From Candidatus Kryptoniota bacterium (GTDB lineage Bacteria > Bacteroidota > Ignavibacteria > Kryptoniales > JAKASW01), in NCBI GenBank assembly GCA_036567965.1, contig DATCTN010000016.1, positions 114,153 through 178,152 on the forward strand: a DNA stretch of 64,000 bases, written 5' to 3'. Made by a program: the position numbers and the translations under genes. The notes beneath the pieces are model-generated. The model saw only the letters and a program-made list of their open reading frames with translations, made no database searches and had not been told where the DNA came from. Position 1 is the stretch's first letter. Each line of letters starts with the position of its first letter. This document shows, one piece after another, positions 54,840 through 64,000 of this stretch.

Positions 54840-55997
54840 ATGAAAATGAAGAACTTAATACTTGTCATTGTCACGATCGCATTCGTGTTTTCTGTGACGG
54901 GGTCATTGAAAGGACAGTCAAAAATGAAAGCTCAACCTATGATCGAAAAGTCACCATTCGGGAAATTATCTGACGGCAGAGAGGCTCATCTCTTCACTTT
55001 GAAGAATGCCTCCGGTATGACTGTCAAGATCACTGATTACGGCGCAAGCGTGGTTTCCGTGTTGGTACCCGATCGAAATGGAAAAGTTTCCGACGTGGCG
55101 CTAGGTTATGACAGCGTAGGAGGATATGAAAACGGGAAAGCCTATTTCGGCGGGATCGTCGGGAGATACGCGAACAGGATCGCGAAGGGACAATTCAGTC
55201 TCGATGGAAAAGCGTACCAGGTTACTGTCAACGACGGTGCAAATACACTCCATGGAGGCAAAATCGGTTTTAACAAGGTAATATGGAATGCCGAGCCCCT
55301 CGAGACGTCCAAAGGTCCCGCGCTCAAGCTGACTTACATAAGTAAGGACGGTGAAGAAGGATTCCCCGGTACTGTTACGGTAACCGCGACTTACACTCTT
55401 ACAAAGGACAACTCGATTCGAATTGATTACACCGGTACAACGGACAAAAGGACGATACTGAACGTTTGCAACCATTCTTATTTCAACCTGAGCGGTGATA
55501 CGGGCAAGACCATCCTTGATGAAGAGCTGATGATCGCGGCGGATCGATTCACACCCGTCGACAAGGGACTCATCCCCACGGGAGTCCTCGAAAAAGTTTC
55601 CGGTACACCGATGGACTTCCGCAAAATGACAGCGATTGGTGCACGGATCAATAGTGACAACGACCAGCTCAAGACGTGCGGAGGGTACGACCTTAACTGG
55701 GTGCTGAATAATTATGACAAGAAAGTCCGCAAGGTCGCGGAGCTTTACGATCCGTCGAGCGGAAGAGTGATCGATCTCTCGACCGATCAACCGGGACTTC
55801 AATTCTACACGGGAAATTTTCTGAATGGCAGCGAGGTTGGGAAGAACGGGGTGCACTATCAGTATCGAACCGGACTTGCACTTGAGACGCAGCTTTATCC
55901 CGATTCGCCGAACGAGCCGAAATTTCCGACCGCAACCTTAAAGCCGGGACAAACATACAAACAGACAACGATTTACAAATTCTCGGTGAAGAAGTAA
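54840..55997 (+). CDS. galM: Aldose 1-epimerase (mutarotase), secreted
   Basis: The 385-residue protein has a signal peptide (about 1-24) and GGAAGGA before ATG 54840. The galactose-mutarotase sandwich shows D-Y-G-A-S-V-V-S, G-R-Y-A-N-R-I, L-H-G-G, the catalytic-His block N-H-S-Y-F-N-L-S-G, and L-Q-F-Y-T-G-N-F. The late E-T-Q-L-Y-P-D-S-P contains the catalytic Glu. It interconverts alpha and beta anomers of free sugars, here probably in the periplasm, next to the sugar symporter. Gene symbol is by family. Confidence 0.9.
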   Translation: MKMKNLILVIVTIAFVFSVTGSLKGQSKMKAQPMIEKSPFGKLSDGREAHLFTLKNASGMTVKITDYGASVVSVLVPDRNGKVSDVALGYDSVGGYENGKAYFGGIVGRYANRIAKGQFSLDGKAYQVTVNDGANTLHGGKIGFNKVIWNAEPLETSKGPALKLTYISKDGEEGFPGTVTVTATYTLTKDNSIRIDYTGTTDKRTILNVCNHSYFNLSGDTGKTILDEELMIAADRFTPVDKGLIPTGVLEKVSGTPMDFRKMTAIGARINSDNDQLKTCGGYDLNWVLNNYDKKVRKVAELYDPSSGRVIDLSTDQPGLQFYTGNFLNGSEVGKNGVHYQYRTGLALETQLYPDSPNEPKFPTATLKPGQTYKQTTIYKFSVKK

Positions 55998-56013
55998 TTA
56001 CTTCAGATCTGCG

Positions 56014-56050
56014 CGGGGCCTCCCAACTTTCGTCGGGCACGGAGACCCCG
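56014..56050. terminator. Imperfect inverted repeat between galM and araB
   Basis: CGGGGCCTCC (56014-56023) pairs with GGAGACCCCG (56041-56050) with one mismatch around a 17-base spacer. A mixed pyrimidine stretch follows but no T-run. It could be a weak terminator or a regulatory site before araB. Confidence 0.3.
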
Positions 56051-56106
56051 ACTGCCCTTCTCGTGTCCGCTGCGACTGACTTACTATTATTCCGCCGGAG
56101 TTTCAG

Positions 56107-57807
56107 ATGAGTCGTTACGCCATAGGGCTGGATTTCGGGACCAACTCATGCCGGTCGTTGATAGTCGATATCGCCGACGGCCGTGAGGTTGCGTCCCATG
56201 TTTTTCCTTATCCGTCCGGTAAAGACGGCGTAATTATCGACCCGAACGATCCAAATCTCGCCAGGCAAAACCCGGCAGATTATCTGCTGGGAATTGAAGT
56301 AACTGTGAGAGAAGCACTTCGAAGCGCGCAGGCAAGCGAGCCTGCTTTCAATCCGACCGATGTCATCGGGATCGGAGTCGATACCACGGGAAGCAGCCCG
56401 ATGCCCGTCGACTCGACCGGCCAGCCGCTTTGCCTTGATCGGAAATTCAATAAAACTCTTTCCGCCTACGTGTGGCTCTGGAAGGATCACACGAGTCACG
56501 CTGAGGCGGCTCAAATCACGGAAGCCGCCTCTAAGATGCGACCGGAATATCTTGGGAAGATTGGAGGAGTGTACTCGTCGGAATGGTGGTGGAGCAAGAT
56601 CCTCCATTGCAAGAAAGTTGATGAGAAAGTTTTCGACTCTGCATACAGCTGGGTGGAAATTTGCGACTGGATTACAGCAAGTCTCACCGGAGAGATCCGG
56701 CCCGACAGGTTGAAGAGAAGCGTGTGCGCTGCAGGGCACAAGGCGATGTACAATGAGGCCTGGAAGGGTTTGCCTGACGCGGGATTTTTGAATTCACTCT
56801 CGCCGGGCCTCGGCGAGCTCCGTTCGAGACTTTATGACTCTGCGTACACTTCTGAAAAATCGGCGGGAAAACTTTCTAAAGATTGGGCCCAGCGGATCGG
56901 ACTCTCGACGAGCGTAACAGTCTGCGTGGGCGCGTTCGATGCGCACATGGGTGCGGTTGGCGCCGGGATCTCGACTGGAACACTCGTGAAAATTATCGGG
57001 ACAAGCACCTGCGATATCATGGTCTCACCTCATTCGGAAAAACTGGCGGACATTCCCGGCGTATGCGGCATAGTCGACGGTTCGGTCATGGACGGCTACT
57101 ACGGAATTGAGGCAGGGCAGTCGGCAGTCGGCGACATCTTCCTTTGGTTCGTCAATAACTTGACTCCTGACGATTATGGTACGACGCAAGATGAAAAGTT
57201 CAAGAACCTGAATGCCGCTGCTGAAAAGTTGAAGCCGGGAGAAAGCGGATTGATCGCGCTTGACTGGAACAACGGTAATCGGACAATCCTGGTCGATGTC
57301 AGATTGAGCGGGATGCTGATCGGGCAGACTCTTCAGACTCGGGCGCATGAAATTTATCGTGCCCTTATTGAGGCGACTGCCTTCGGGGCGCTTGCGATCA
57401 TAGACAGGATAGAGGAATACGGCGTGAAGATAAAAGAAGTGGTGAATTGCGGCGGCCTCGCGAGCAGGAACCCTCTACTCATGCAGCTATATGCCGACAT
57501 AACCGGCAGGCCGATGAAGATTTCGAGAAGTGACCAGACTCCCGCGCTAGGAGCCGCAATCTTTGCGACAGTTGCAGCAGGTAAAAGTGCGGAAGGTTAT
57601 GAGTCGGTTGCAGAGGCGCAGAGAGTCATGACTGGGACCAACAGGACATTTCATCCCCGTCAGGAGAACCGTGAGATTTATGGCAAACTTAATGCCCTTT
57701 ATCGGGAGCTGCACGACGCCTTCGGTACTCGCAAATGGTCGGGAAGTGTTTATCACGTCATGAAAGATCTTCTTAATATCAGGGACGAGGCGAGGAGAGC
57801 AAGATAG
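56107..57807 (+). CDS. araB: L-ribulokinase
   Basis: The 566-residue FGGY-family kinase opens with G-L-D-F-G-T-N-S-C-R-S, as ribulokinases do. Further landmarks are G-V-D-T-T-G-S-S-P-M-P near residue 95, L-W-K-D-H (about 119-123), E-W-W-W-S-K, and the C-terminal A-T-A-F-G-A and N-C-G-G-L-A-S-R-N-P blocks. It phosphorylates L-ribulose to L-ribulose 5-phosphate in the cytosol. Length is the family's usual. The stop codon TAG shares its last base with the GTG start of araD, so the two are translationally coupled. CCGGAG precedes ATG 56107. Confidence 0.95.
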   Translation: MSRYAIGLDFGTNSCRSLIVDIADGREVASHVFPYPSGKDGVIIDPNDPNLARQNPADYLLGIEVTVREALRSAQASEPAFNPTDVIGIGVDTTGSSPMPVDSTGQPLCLDRKFNKTLSAYVWLWKDHTSHAEAAQITEAASKMRPEYLGKIGGVYSSEWWWSKILHCKKVDEKVFDSAYSWVEICDWITASLTGEIRPDRLKRSVCAAGHKAMYNEAWKGLPDAGFLNSLSPGLGELRSRLYDSAYTSEKSAGKLSKDWAQRIGLSTSVTVCVGAFDAHMGAVGAGISTGTLVKIIGTSTCDIMVSPHSEKLADIPGVCGIVDGSVMDGYYGIEAGQSAVGDIFLWFVNNLTPDDYGTTQDEKFKNLNAAAEKLKPGESGLIALDWNNGNRTILVDVRLSGMLIGQTLQTRAHEIYRALIEATAFGALAIIDRIEEYGVKIKEVVNCGGLASRNPLLMQLYADITGRPMKISRSDQTPALGAAIFATVAAGKSAEGYESVAEAQRVMTGTNRTFHPRQENREIYGKLNALYRELHDAFGTRKWSGSVYHVMKDLLNIRDEARRAR

Positions 57808-58502
57808 TGCTTGAGAAATTGAAGAAAGATGTGTGCGACGCGAACATCAGTCTCGAAAAATACGGGCTCGTGGTATTAACCTGGGGCAACGTAAGCGGAA
57901 TCGACCGCAAGAAGGGACTAGTTGTCATCAAGCCGAGCGGCGTAGAATACAAAAGGATGAAACCAGCGGATATGGTAGTCGTGAACTTTAATGGAGATGT
58001 CATGGAGGGGAAAAAGCATCCCTCGTCCGATACTCCCACTCACCTGGAATTGTACCGGGCGTTCCCTGAAATCGGCGGGATCACTCATACTCACAGCACG
58101 TATGCCACAATTTTTGCGCAAGCAGGTCTGGAAATCCCGTGTCTCGGTACAACCCACGCGGATCAGTTTTTCGGTTCGGTGCCGGTGACTCGGCTGTTGA
58201 GCGAAAGGGAAGTTGAGAGCGATTATGAGAAAAATACGGGGAGGTTGATCGTCGATCGCCTGAAGGATACAGATGTGCGAAACACTCCGGGAATTCTTGC
58301 AGCCGGTCACGGCGCATTTTGTTGGGGCGATAACGCGTCGCAATCGGTTGAGAACAGTCTCATCCTGGAACGAATCGCCGAGATGGCGTTCAGGACAATG
58401 CAGCTTAATCCGGAGATTAAACAGCTTCCCGCATATATCGTGAAAAAACATTACATGAGGAAGCACGGGGAAAACGCCTACTACGGACAGAAGCATAAAT
58501 GA
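57807..58502 (+). CDS. araD: L-ribulose-5-phosphate 4-epimerase
   Basis: The 231-residue class II aldolase-family protein starts at GTG 57807, overlapping the araB stop by one base. It shows L-T-W-G-N-V-S-G near residue 30, K-P-S-G-V, and the zinc-site T-H-T-H-S-T-Y-A at about 93-100. The later G-H-G-A-F-C-W-G provides the third His. It converts L-ribulose 5-phosphate to D-xylulose 5-phosphate. Size and motifs match the E. coli enzyme closely. Confidence 0.95.
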   Translation: MLEKLKKDVCDANISLEKYGLVVLTWGNVSGIDRKKGLVVIKPSGVEYKRMKPADMVVVNFNGDVMEGKKHPSSDTPTHLELYRAFPEIGGITHTHSTYATIFAQAGLEIPCLGTTHADQFFGSVPVTRLLSEREVESDYEKNTGRLIVDRLKDTDVRNTPGILAAGHGAFCWGDNASQSVENSLILERIAEMAFRTMQLNPEIKQLPAYIVKKHYMRKHGENAYYGQKHK

Positions 58503-58564
58503 AACTCGAACATTATTGTCTCCACGAAAGCCGCGATCTCTTCTAAAAATATGGGAACACGAAA

Positions 58565-60070
58565 ATGATAGACATTAAAAAACATGAAGTGTGGTTCGCA
58601 ACAGGTAGTCAGCATTTGTATGGGCCGGAGACCTTGAAGCAGGTCGCCGAAAATTCGCAAGCGATAGTCGAAGGGCTGAACAAATCCAAGCACATTGCCG
58701 GCAAGGTCGTTTTCAAGCCTGTGCTGACCTCGCCGGACGCGATCGCATCGTTGTGCATGGACGCGAACAAGACAGCGAACTGCATCGGCCTCATCATGTG
58801 GATGCACACGTTCTCTCCGGCGAAAATGTGGATAGGAGGTTTGAAACTTCTGGAAAAACCTTTCGTCCACCTTCACACTCAATTCAACCGCGACATTCCA
58901 TGGGACACGATAGATATGGATTTCATGAATCTGAACCAGTCCGCCCACGGCGACAGGGAATTCGGATTCATCTGTACCAGGATGGGTAAGAAGAGAAAAG
59001 TAGTTGTGGGTCACTGGAAGGAGCCAGCGGTTCAGAAAAAGCTTGGCATCTGGGCCCGGGCAGCTTCGGCGTGGTCCGACTGGCAGGGCGCAAAATTCGC
59101 ACGACTCGGAGACAACATGCGCGACGTGGCCGTGACTGAAGGCGACAAGGTAGAAGCACAGTTCCGATTTGGATTCTCGGTAAATGGGTATGGTGTCGGC
59201 GATCTCGCCCGGTACGTGAACAACATAACGGACTCGATGGTCGAAAAGATGATCGACGAGTACGAGAACAGGTATGCAGTTGCCACAAATGCTCGTAAGG
59301 GCGCGGCGAAACATGCAAATGTCCGTGAAGGCGCCCGGATCGAGCTCGGACTGCGGGCATTCATACGGGACGGCGGATTTAAAGGATTCACAACAACATT
59401 CGAGAACCTCGACGGTCTCAAGCAGCTCCCCGGCCTCTCAATCCAGAGGCTGATGGCGGACGGCAATGGCTTCGGTGCAGAAGGCGATTGGAAAACAGCA
59501 GCACTTGTGAGAGCGATGAAGGTAATGTCGGCCGGACTGGATGGAGGGACATCCTTCATGGAAGACTACACATATCATCTCGACCCGGCGGGGATGAAAG
59601 TGCTTGGCGCCCATATGCTCGAGGTGTGCGAATCGATCGCGGATGGAAAGCCAAAACTCGAGGTTCATCAATTGAAGATCGGCGGGAAAGATGATCCGCC
59701 GAGGCTTGTGTTCAATGTTGCGCCCGGGCCGGCGATCAACGCGTCATTAATCGATATGGGTAATCGTTTCAGACTGATAGTAAACTCGGTGAATGTCGTC
59801 GCGCCGGATCAACCCCTTCCAAAGCTGCCGGTTGCGAGGGCGGTCTGGGTTCCGCAGCCGAACCTCGAGACCGCCGCGGCCGCATGGATACTCGCGGGAG
59901 GCGCACACCATACCGGATTCAGCAAAGCACTTACGCCCGAGTACATGGAGGATTTTGCGGAAATGGCGAACATCGAATACCTCCTCATCGATGGCTCGAC
60001 GCGACTTCAGGATTTCAAAAATGAATTGAAGTGGAACGAAGTGTATTACCAGTTCGGCAGGGGAGTCTGA
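58565..60070 (+). CDS. araA: L-arabinose isomerase
   Basis: The 501-residue cytosolic enzyme opens with [13 protein letters not shown], a hallmark of AraA. It has [12 protein letters not shown] near residue 78, H-T-Q-F-N, and the late G-A-H-H-T-G-F-S containing metal-site histidines. It converts L-arabinose to L-ribulose. The order here is B-D-A, unlike the B-A-D order of E. coli. The start at ATG 58565 has only a weak upstream GGGA. With araB and araD it processes the arabinose that GH51 and GH127 would release. Confidence 0.95.
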   Translation: MIDIKKHEVWFATGSQHLYGPETLKQVAENSQAIVEGLNKSKHIAGKVVFKPVLTSPDAIASLCMDANKTANCIGLIMWMHTFSPAKMWIGGLKLLEKPFVHLHTQFNRDIPWDTIDMDFMNLNQSAHGDREFGFICTRMGKKRKVVVGHWKEPAVQKKLGIWARAASAWSDWQGAKFARLGDNMRDVAVTEGDKVEAQFRFGFSVNGYGVGDLARYVNNITDSMVEKMIDEYENRYAVATNARKGAAKHANVREGARIELGLRAFIRDGGFKGFTTTFENLDGLKQLPGLSIQRLMADGNGFGAEGDWKTAALVRAMKVMSAGLDGGTSFMEDYTYHLDPAGMKVLGAHMLEVCESIADGKPKLEVHQLKIGGKDDPPRLVFNVAPGPAINASLIDMGNRFRLIVNSVNVVAPDQPLPKLPVARAVWVPQPNLETAAAAWILAGGAHHTGFSKALTPEYMEDFAEMANIEYLLIDGSTRLQDFKNELKWNEVYYQFGRGV

Positions 60071-60094
60071 GCGCCCGCCGGAGACCGGGCGCTC
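60069..60094. terminator. Hairpin between convergent araA and xylA
   Basis: A perfect 9-base stem (GAGCGCCCG / CGGGCGCTC) with an eight-base loop starts inside the araA stop codon. It lies between two converging genes but has no T-run on either strand. It may act as a bidirectional stop together with Rho. Confidence 0.5.
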
Positions 60095-60118
60095 AAGTAT
60101 ACTGTCAGTTGGACAAAA

Positions 60119-61453
60119 TCAGATACTGTTGCTGATTATCGACTCGTAAAGTTCCTGTTTGCCGCTCGTCTGCTCCGGCTCGCCGTTTTTCTCTGCATAC
60201 TTCCGAAGATCTTCGAGAGTCAATTTTTCCTTTTCGAATTCTGCACCTGTGCTGCCGTCGAATGAGGCGTAGCGTTTCTTCCTCATTGCAGTGTAATTCG
60301 TGTCGGTCAGGATTTTATCGGCGATCAACAGCGCGCGCGCGAACGTATCCATACCGGTAATGTGAGCGATAAACATGTCATCGAGGTCGGTCGAGCTCCG
60401 CCGCGTCTTTGCATCGAAGTTGATTCCTCCTGTACTGAACCCGCCGGCCTGGAGTATGATCAGCATCGCTTCAACGGTTTCATAAATGTTTACAGGGAAC
60501 TGGTCGGTGTCCCAGCCGTTCTGGTAATCGCCGCGGTTTGCGTCGATGCTCCCGAGGAGGCCTGCGTCAGCGGCGACCTGGAGCTCGTGTTGGAATGTGT
60601 GACCCGCGAGTGTCGCGTGGTTCACCTCGATATTCAATCTGAAATCGTCGGCCAGATCGTTCGCTCTTATGAAACTGATAACCGTCTCAGCGTCGAAATC
60701 GTATTGATGCTTGGTGGGCTCCATCGGCTTAGGCTCGATGAGGAATTTCCCTTTGAATCCTTTCTTCCTCGCGTAATCGCGCGCCATTCTCAGGAATGTG
60801 CCGAGATGCTCCTTCTCTCTTTTCATGTCAGTGTTCAACAGAGAGAAGTAACCTTCGCGTCCGCCCCAGAAAACGTAATTCTCTCCCCGGAGCTCGATCG
60901 TCGCATCGAGCGCGCGCTTCACCTGCGTACCAGCGTAGGCGACCGCTTTAAAATCAGGATTCGTCGCAGCCCCGTTCATATAGCGAGTGTTGCCGAACAA
61001 GTTGGAAGTTCCCCAGAGTAGTCTTACTCCTGATGCGGCTTGCTTTTCGGCGGCATACTCGACGAGCGCACCGACCCGCTTGTCCGATTCCGCGATTGTC
61101 GAACCCTCATCGACGAGGTCGAAATCATGGAAGCAATAAAACGGCGTACCGAGCTTCGTCATGAACTCGAACGCCGCGTCCATCTTGTCCTTCGCCCGTT
61201 TTACCGGGTTATCCGCCTTGTTCCACGGGAATTCCTTCGTCCCGGGTCCGAACGGGTCGCCGCCCGTGTTGCAGAAGGAATGCCAGTACGCCGTCGCGAA
61301 TCTGAAATGATCTTTCATCTTCTTCCCGGCAATCACTTTCTCCGCGTCGTACCATTTAAATGCGAGCGGGTTTCTGGAACCATGACCGTCGTATTTTATC
61401 TGGCCGATACCCTTGAAATATTCCTTTTTTCCGGTTGTCAATTTCAAACTCAT
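60119..61453 (-). CDS. xylA: Xylose isomerase
   Basis: The 444-residue class II xylose isomerase has F-H-D-F-D (catalytic His region), G-G-R-E-G-Y near residue 193, [11 protein letters not shown], and the metal ligands in [10 protein letters not shown] and S-I-D-A-N-R-G-D. It converts D-xylose to D-xylulose. Its ATG (61453) overlaps the xylB stop by four bases (ATGA), so it is translated after xylB in one transcript. It converges on araA across a 48-base gap with a hairpin. Confidence 0.95.
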   Translation of the reverse strand: MSLKLTTGKKEYFKGIGQIKYDGHGSRNPLAFKWYDAEKVIAGKKMKDHFRFATAYWHSFCNTGGDPFGPGTKEFPWNKADNPVKRAKDKMDAAFEFMTKLGTPFYCFHDFDLVDEGSTIAESDKRVGALVEYAAEKQAASGVRLLWGTSNLFGNTRYMNGAATNPDFKAVAYAGTQVKRALDATIELRGENYVFWGGREGYFSLLNTDMKREKEHLGTFLRMARDYARKKGFKGKFLIEPKPMEPTKHQYDFDAETVISFIRANDLADDFRLNIEVNHATLAGHTFQHELQVAADAGLLGSIDANRGDYQNGWDTDQFPVNIYETVEAMLIILQAGGFSTGGINFDAKTRRSSTDLDDMFIAHITGMDTFARALLIADKILTDTNYTAMRKKRYASFDGSTGAEFEKEKLTLEDLRKYAEKNGEPEQTSGKQELYESIISNSI

Positions 61454-62955
61454 TTCTTGTTCTCCATTTTTCTTAGGCTGACTTGTAAATGCTCATTCCA
61501 TTTTTCGTACGCGGCTCGATAGCGGGGTGCGTTTGGCATGTCGGGTCTGACGGTCTCGATACACTCGAGCCCACGAAATGCCTCCTCAGGGGAAGCATAA
61601 AATCCCGCGCCGAATGCCGCTGCTCTGGCGGCTCCGAGCGAACCGTCAGTGTTATATAATTGAATCTCGGCGCCCGTTAGAGTGGCGACCGTCGTTCTGA
61701 AAATCCTGTTGAGATAAAGATTCGCCATACCTGCACGTATGCGCTCCGGGTTAACTCCTAATTCTCCGAGAATCTTTATCCCGTAGTAAAATGAAAACGC
61801 GACTCCTTCGATCACCGAACGGACCAGATGACTCCTGCTGTGAATGTTGAAATTGATACTCGAGAAACCTGATCCCACTTCGAGATTCGATAGCATTCGT
61901 TCCGCCCCGTTCCCGAACGGAAGGAAGATGACACCTTCGGATCCGATTGGTGATTGATCGGCAAGGTGATTCAATTCTTCGTAAGGTATCGGCTGTCCGA
62001 ACAGGACCTTTCGGATCCAGCTGTACGATATTCCCGTTCCGTTGATGCAAAGGAGAATGCCCAACCTTCTCTCCCGCGCGCTATGGTTTACATGTGCAAA
62101 TGTATTGACCCTTCCGAGCGGATCGTACTTGATTTTGTCGCTGACCCCGTACACTACACCTGACGTACCGGCAGTGGACGCGATCTCGCCCGGACGAAGC
62201 ACGTTGAGTGAAAAAGCGTTGTTCGGCTGATCTCCGGCCCTGTACGTTATGGGTGTTCCCGCTTCAAGACCGATTTCTGTGGCACCCTCTTTTGAGAGAA
62301 AGCATTGCTTGCCGAACCCGTCGACTATCTTCGGAACGAGTGAGCTTCCAATCCCGTAGTGATCCATTAGAAATGCCGCAGGCTTGTCTTCCTCGAAATT
62401 CCACAGAATACCTTCTGACAGCCCGGACGGTGTTGTCGTTACTTCGCCCGATAGCTTCATGGCAATGAAATCGCCCGGGAGCATAAACTTGTCAACCTTT
62501 TTGAATTTCTCGGGTTCGTTCTCGATGACCCATCTCAATTTCGAAGCAGTAAAATTGCCGGGTGAATTGAGAAGAAAACGGAGGCATTTCTCTTCTCCCA
62601 ATTCATGGAATCCTCTGTTCCCGATCCCGACGGCCCTGCTGTCACACCAGATGATTGCGGGTCGCAGGACATTTCGGTTTTTGTCGACCACGACTAGGCC
62701 ATGCATTTGGTACGAGATCCCGATAGCTTTAACATCTTTCTTGTCCACCGATGCCCTGGAGAGCACTTCTCGTGTCGCCGCTTTAACTGCCTCCCACCAA
62801 ACATTCGGGTCCTGCTCAGCCCAGCCAGCTTGAGGAGATTGAATCTGCATTTCGTTTTTCGGGTATGTGCTCTGAGCGATCGCTTTCCCCGATTCAACGT
62901 CGTAAAGTGCTGCCTTAATGGAGGAACTTCCAACATCAAAACCGATTGTGATCAT
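61450..62955 (-). CDS. xylB: Xylulokinase
   Basis: This is an FGGY-family kinase of about 501 residues with [11 protein letters not shown] at the N-terminus, Q-M-H-G-L-V near residue 76, and [10 protein letters not shown]. The C-terminal G-T-S-G-V-V-Y-G and E-G-V-A-F-S-F complete the ATP site. It phosphorylates D-xylulose to D-xylulose 5-phosphate. I choose ATG 62955; a TTG at 62970 would add five residues. Neither has a strong ribosome-binding site. The end of the gene overlaps xylA by four bases. Confidence 0.95.
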   Translation of the reverse strand: MITIGFDVGSSSIKAALYDVESGKAIAQSTYPKNEMQIQSPQAGWAEQDPNVWWEAVKAATREVLSRASVDKKDVKAIGISYQMHGLVVVDKNRNVLRPAIIWCDSRAVGIGNRGFHELGEEKCLRFLLNSPGNFTASKLRWVIENEPEKFKKVDKFMLPGDFIAMKLSGEVTTTPSGLSEGILWNFEEDKPAAFLMDHYGIGSSLVPKIVDGFGKQCFLSKEGATEIGLEAGTPITYRAGDQPNNAFSLNVLRPGEIASTAGTSGVVYGVSDKIKYDPLGRVNTFAHVNHSARERRLGILLCINGTGISYSWIRKVLFGQPIPYEELNHLADQSPIGSEGVIFLPFGNGAERMLSNLEVGSGFSSINFNIHSRSHLVRSVIEGVAFSFYYGIKILGELGVNPERIRAGMANLYLNRIFRTTVATLTGAEIQLYNTDGSLGAARAAAFGAGFYASPEEAFRGLECIETVRPDMPNAPRYRAAYEKWNEHLQVSLRKMENKK

Positions 62956-63757
62956 TCCTGTTCTCTTCAATTGTCTGCGGATTTCATTTTTAAAAATTAA
63001 GCTTATTGTATAAAATCTTCAACAGGTCATCGTGGCGCAATGAAGTAATTCAGTCTGTCATCGCGTTTTGAAGGCTAGTCGCAACGGATTTCTCCGTTCA
63101 ACCGGCGATCGCAGAAGTCCCCAGGAATGGGCTGTACCACCATGTACTGGATTACGACGAGAGCTGGAACCTTAATGCCGGTGCACGATCTTAAGAGCTA
63201 CAGTCGATTCAATCGTGGCGGATTTATCTGTGTTTCTTCGTTACTGCCCCATAGTTTTAGCCGCATCAATGACTTACCCCGGGCTTTAATGCAGCGGATC
63301 GTTTATTTCGTGATGAGTCGCAAAATTGAAAACGCCGCCTCATTGTTGACGACGGGGGTTTACTCTGAAACTTCGATCATGCGCGCCGGTGTGTTACAGC
63401 CGTCCGGGTGCACCCCCAGCTGTCACGCCTCTCTGAAGGGGAGCGGATCCACATTGTGATTTCATCTTGCTTCTTCTATTTCAATTTCAGAAGTCTTGTT
63501 ACCAGCTGCTACCGAGCGCATGAAATCCTCCTGTACAGTTCTGAGGCTTCCTCTCTCAAAGTCGTAAGGGCGGGTGTTACAAAAACGTAATTCATACAAA
63601 TGAGTAAGTGACCAAAAGGTCGAAATTCCGGTCGATTTCGACAATTCTGTTTGGCATGCATATTGTACTTAAGGTGGGTGAAATGAAAAACCTGAATCCA
63701 ATACGGAACACAGAAAAGAACAAATTTCAAAACGCAGAAAGCTACAGGAGAATAGTC
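62956..63757. other. 800-base intergenic region
   Basis: The region lies between divergent xylB and a rightward DUF4402-like gene. A 110-codon frame at 63127-63459 matches no family I know and has no ribosome-binding site, so I do not call it. Positions 63619-63626 and 63635-63642 form an 8-base inverted repeat (GTCGAAAT / ATTTCGAC). Positions 63651-63667 (TTGGCATGCATATTGTA) resemble a sigma-54 promoter except for GT in place of GC at -12. xylBA promoters should lie near 63000. Confidence 0.35.
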
Positions 63758-64000
63758 ATGAAAAACTTAATTTTGGTCTCAGCAATGGTCCTCGGGATCG
63801 CAGGGATGTCGTTTGCGCAAAATTCGGCCAGCACGAACGTCAACGTGAGCGCCACTGTCATCCAGGGAATCACTCTCACAGTAAGTGGTACGCTTAATTT
63901 CGGAACAGTGGTCGCAGGTACAACCCCGGCGGCCCTGAGCGCCAACACCAACGGCAGTGCACCCCTCTTCACAGCCACCGCCAATGGCGCGACTTCTCTC
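63758..64000 (+). CDS. Secreted DUF4402-like protein, partial
   Basis: The frame starts at ATG 63758 (CAGGAG upstream) and runs off the window after 81 codons. A signal peptide (1-21, ending S-F-A-Q) is followed by a small-residue, Thr/Ser/Ala-rich beta domain with I-T-L-T-V-S-G-T-L-N-F-G-T-V-V-A-G-T, the pattern of DUF4402 proteins. These are small exported beta proteins of unclear function, some related to fimbrial-like subunits. It does not look connected to the sugar genes. Confidence 0.65.
   Translation, partial: MKNLILVSAMVLGIAGMSFAQNSASTNVNVSATVIQGITLTVSGTLNFGTVVAGTTPAALSANTNGSAPLFTATANGATSL

Noticed and set aside
58481..59314. A 277-codon minus-strand frame across araD and araA
   Set aside because: Shadow of araA; araD and araA are unambiguous on the plus strand.
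63127..63459. A 110-codon frame in the xylB-DUF4402 gap
   Set aside because: There is no ribosome-binding site, Cys/Met/Ser-rich low-plausibility composition and no family resemblance. A remnant of a gene cannot be excluded.
1..64000. CRISPR arrays, tRNA/rRNA genes, insertion sequences, phage or defence systems
   Set aside because: I looked for regularly spaced repeats, transposase or integrase motifs and cloverleaf-like segments and found none that I could support.

Overview
The window is 64 kb of bacterial DNA of about 50 % GC. It is densely coded and almost entirely devoted to breaking down plant cell-wall polysaccharides. Five open frames or fragments end in a type IX secretion (T9SS) C-terminal sorting domain; the four complete ones carry the N-P-F-N-P signature and finish in G-V/T-Y-x-Y-x-L. 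Together with a large TonB-dependent receptor carrying an N-terminal carboxypeptidase-regulatory-like domain and many signal peptides, this points to a Gram-negative of the Bacteroidota/Ignavibacteriota (FCB) group. An Ignavibacteria-like lineage is the best guess, because the sorting domain looks like theirs, but this is inference. There are no ribosomal, tRNA, phage or transposase genes.

Layout: (a) 1-739, minus strand, a partial cytosolic AGE-family 2-epimerase, divergent from everything up to 60 kb. (b) 1.1-17.5 kb: a GH5 mannanase-like lipoprotein, a sialate-O-acetylesterase-type deacetylase, a GH36/raffinose-synthase-like enzyme, a GH130 phosphorylase, two GH94 phosphorylases flanking a GPH-family sugar symporter, and two tandem GH5 enzymes. 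This looks like a (galacto)glucomannan/cello-oligosaccharide branch that ends in phosphorolysis. (c) 17.8-28.3 kb: GH2, GH51-PA14, an esterase, GH127, GH27 and GH28, acting on side chains and pectin/arabinan. (d) 29-41.9 kb: a surface module made of a triple jelly-roll T9SS protein, a TonB receptor without SusD, a beta-helix T9SS protein, a redox-dead TlpA-like fusion, GH9 and GH105. (e) 42.3-52.6 kb: T9SS-exported sorbosone-dehydrogenase-like and SMP-30-like proteins, a PD40 protein, a TIM-barrel epimerase, an SDR, a secreted AGE epimerase and a CE2-type esterase. This stretch also holds gene remnants. (f) 52.8-60.1 kb: an SSS symporter with a 77-residue membrane partner, a secreted mutarotase, and araB-araD-araA. 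(g) 60.1-63 kb, minus strand: xylA and xylB. (h) The right edge is a partial secreted DUF4402-like protein.

Together the genes describe a full route. Surface and periplasmic enzymes would depolymerise and deacetylate mannan, glucan, arabinan and pectin. Oligosaccharides would enter through the TonB receptor and the GPH symporter and be phosphorolysed by GH130/GH94. Arabinose and xylose released by GH51/GH127 and others would enter through the SSS symporter and reach the pentose phosphate pathway through AraA/B/D and XylA/B. Substrate assignments are family-level inference. Nothing here has been checked against a database.
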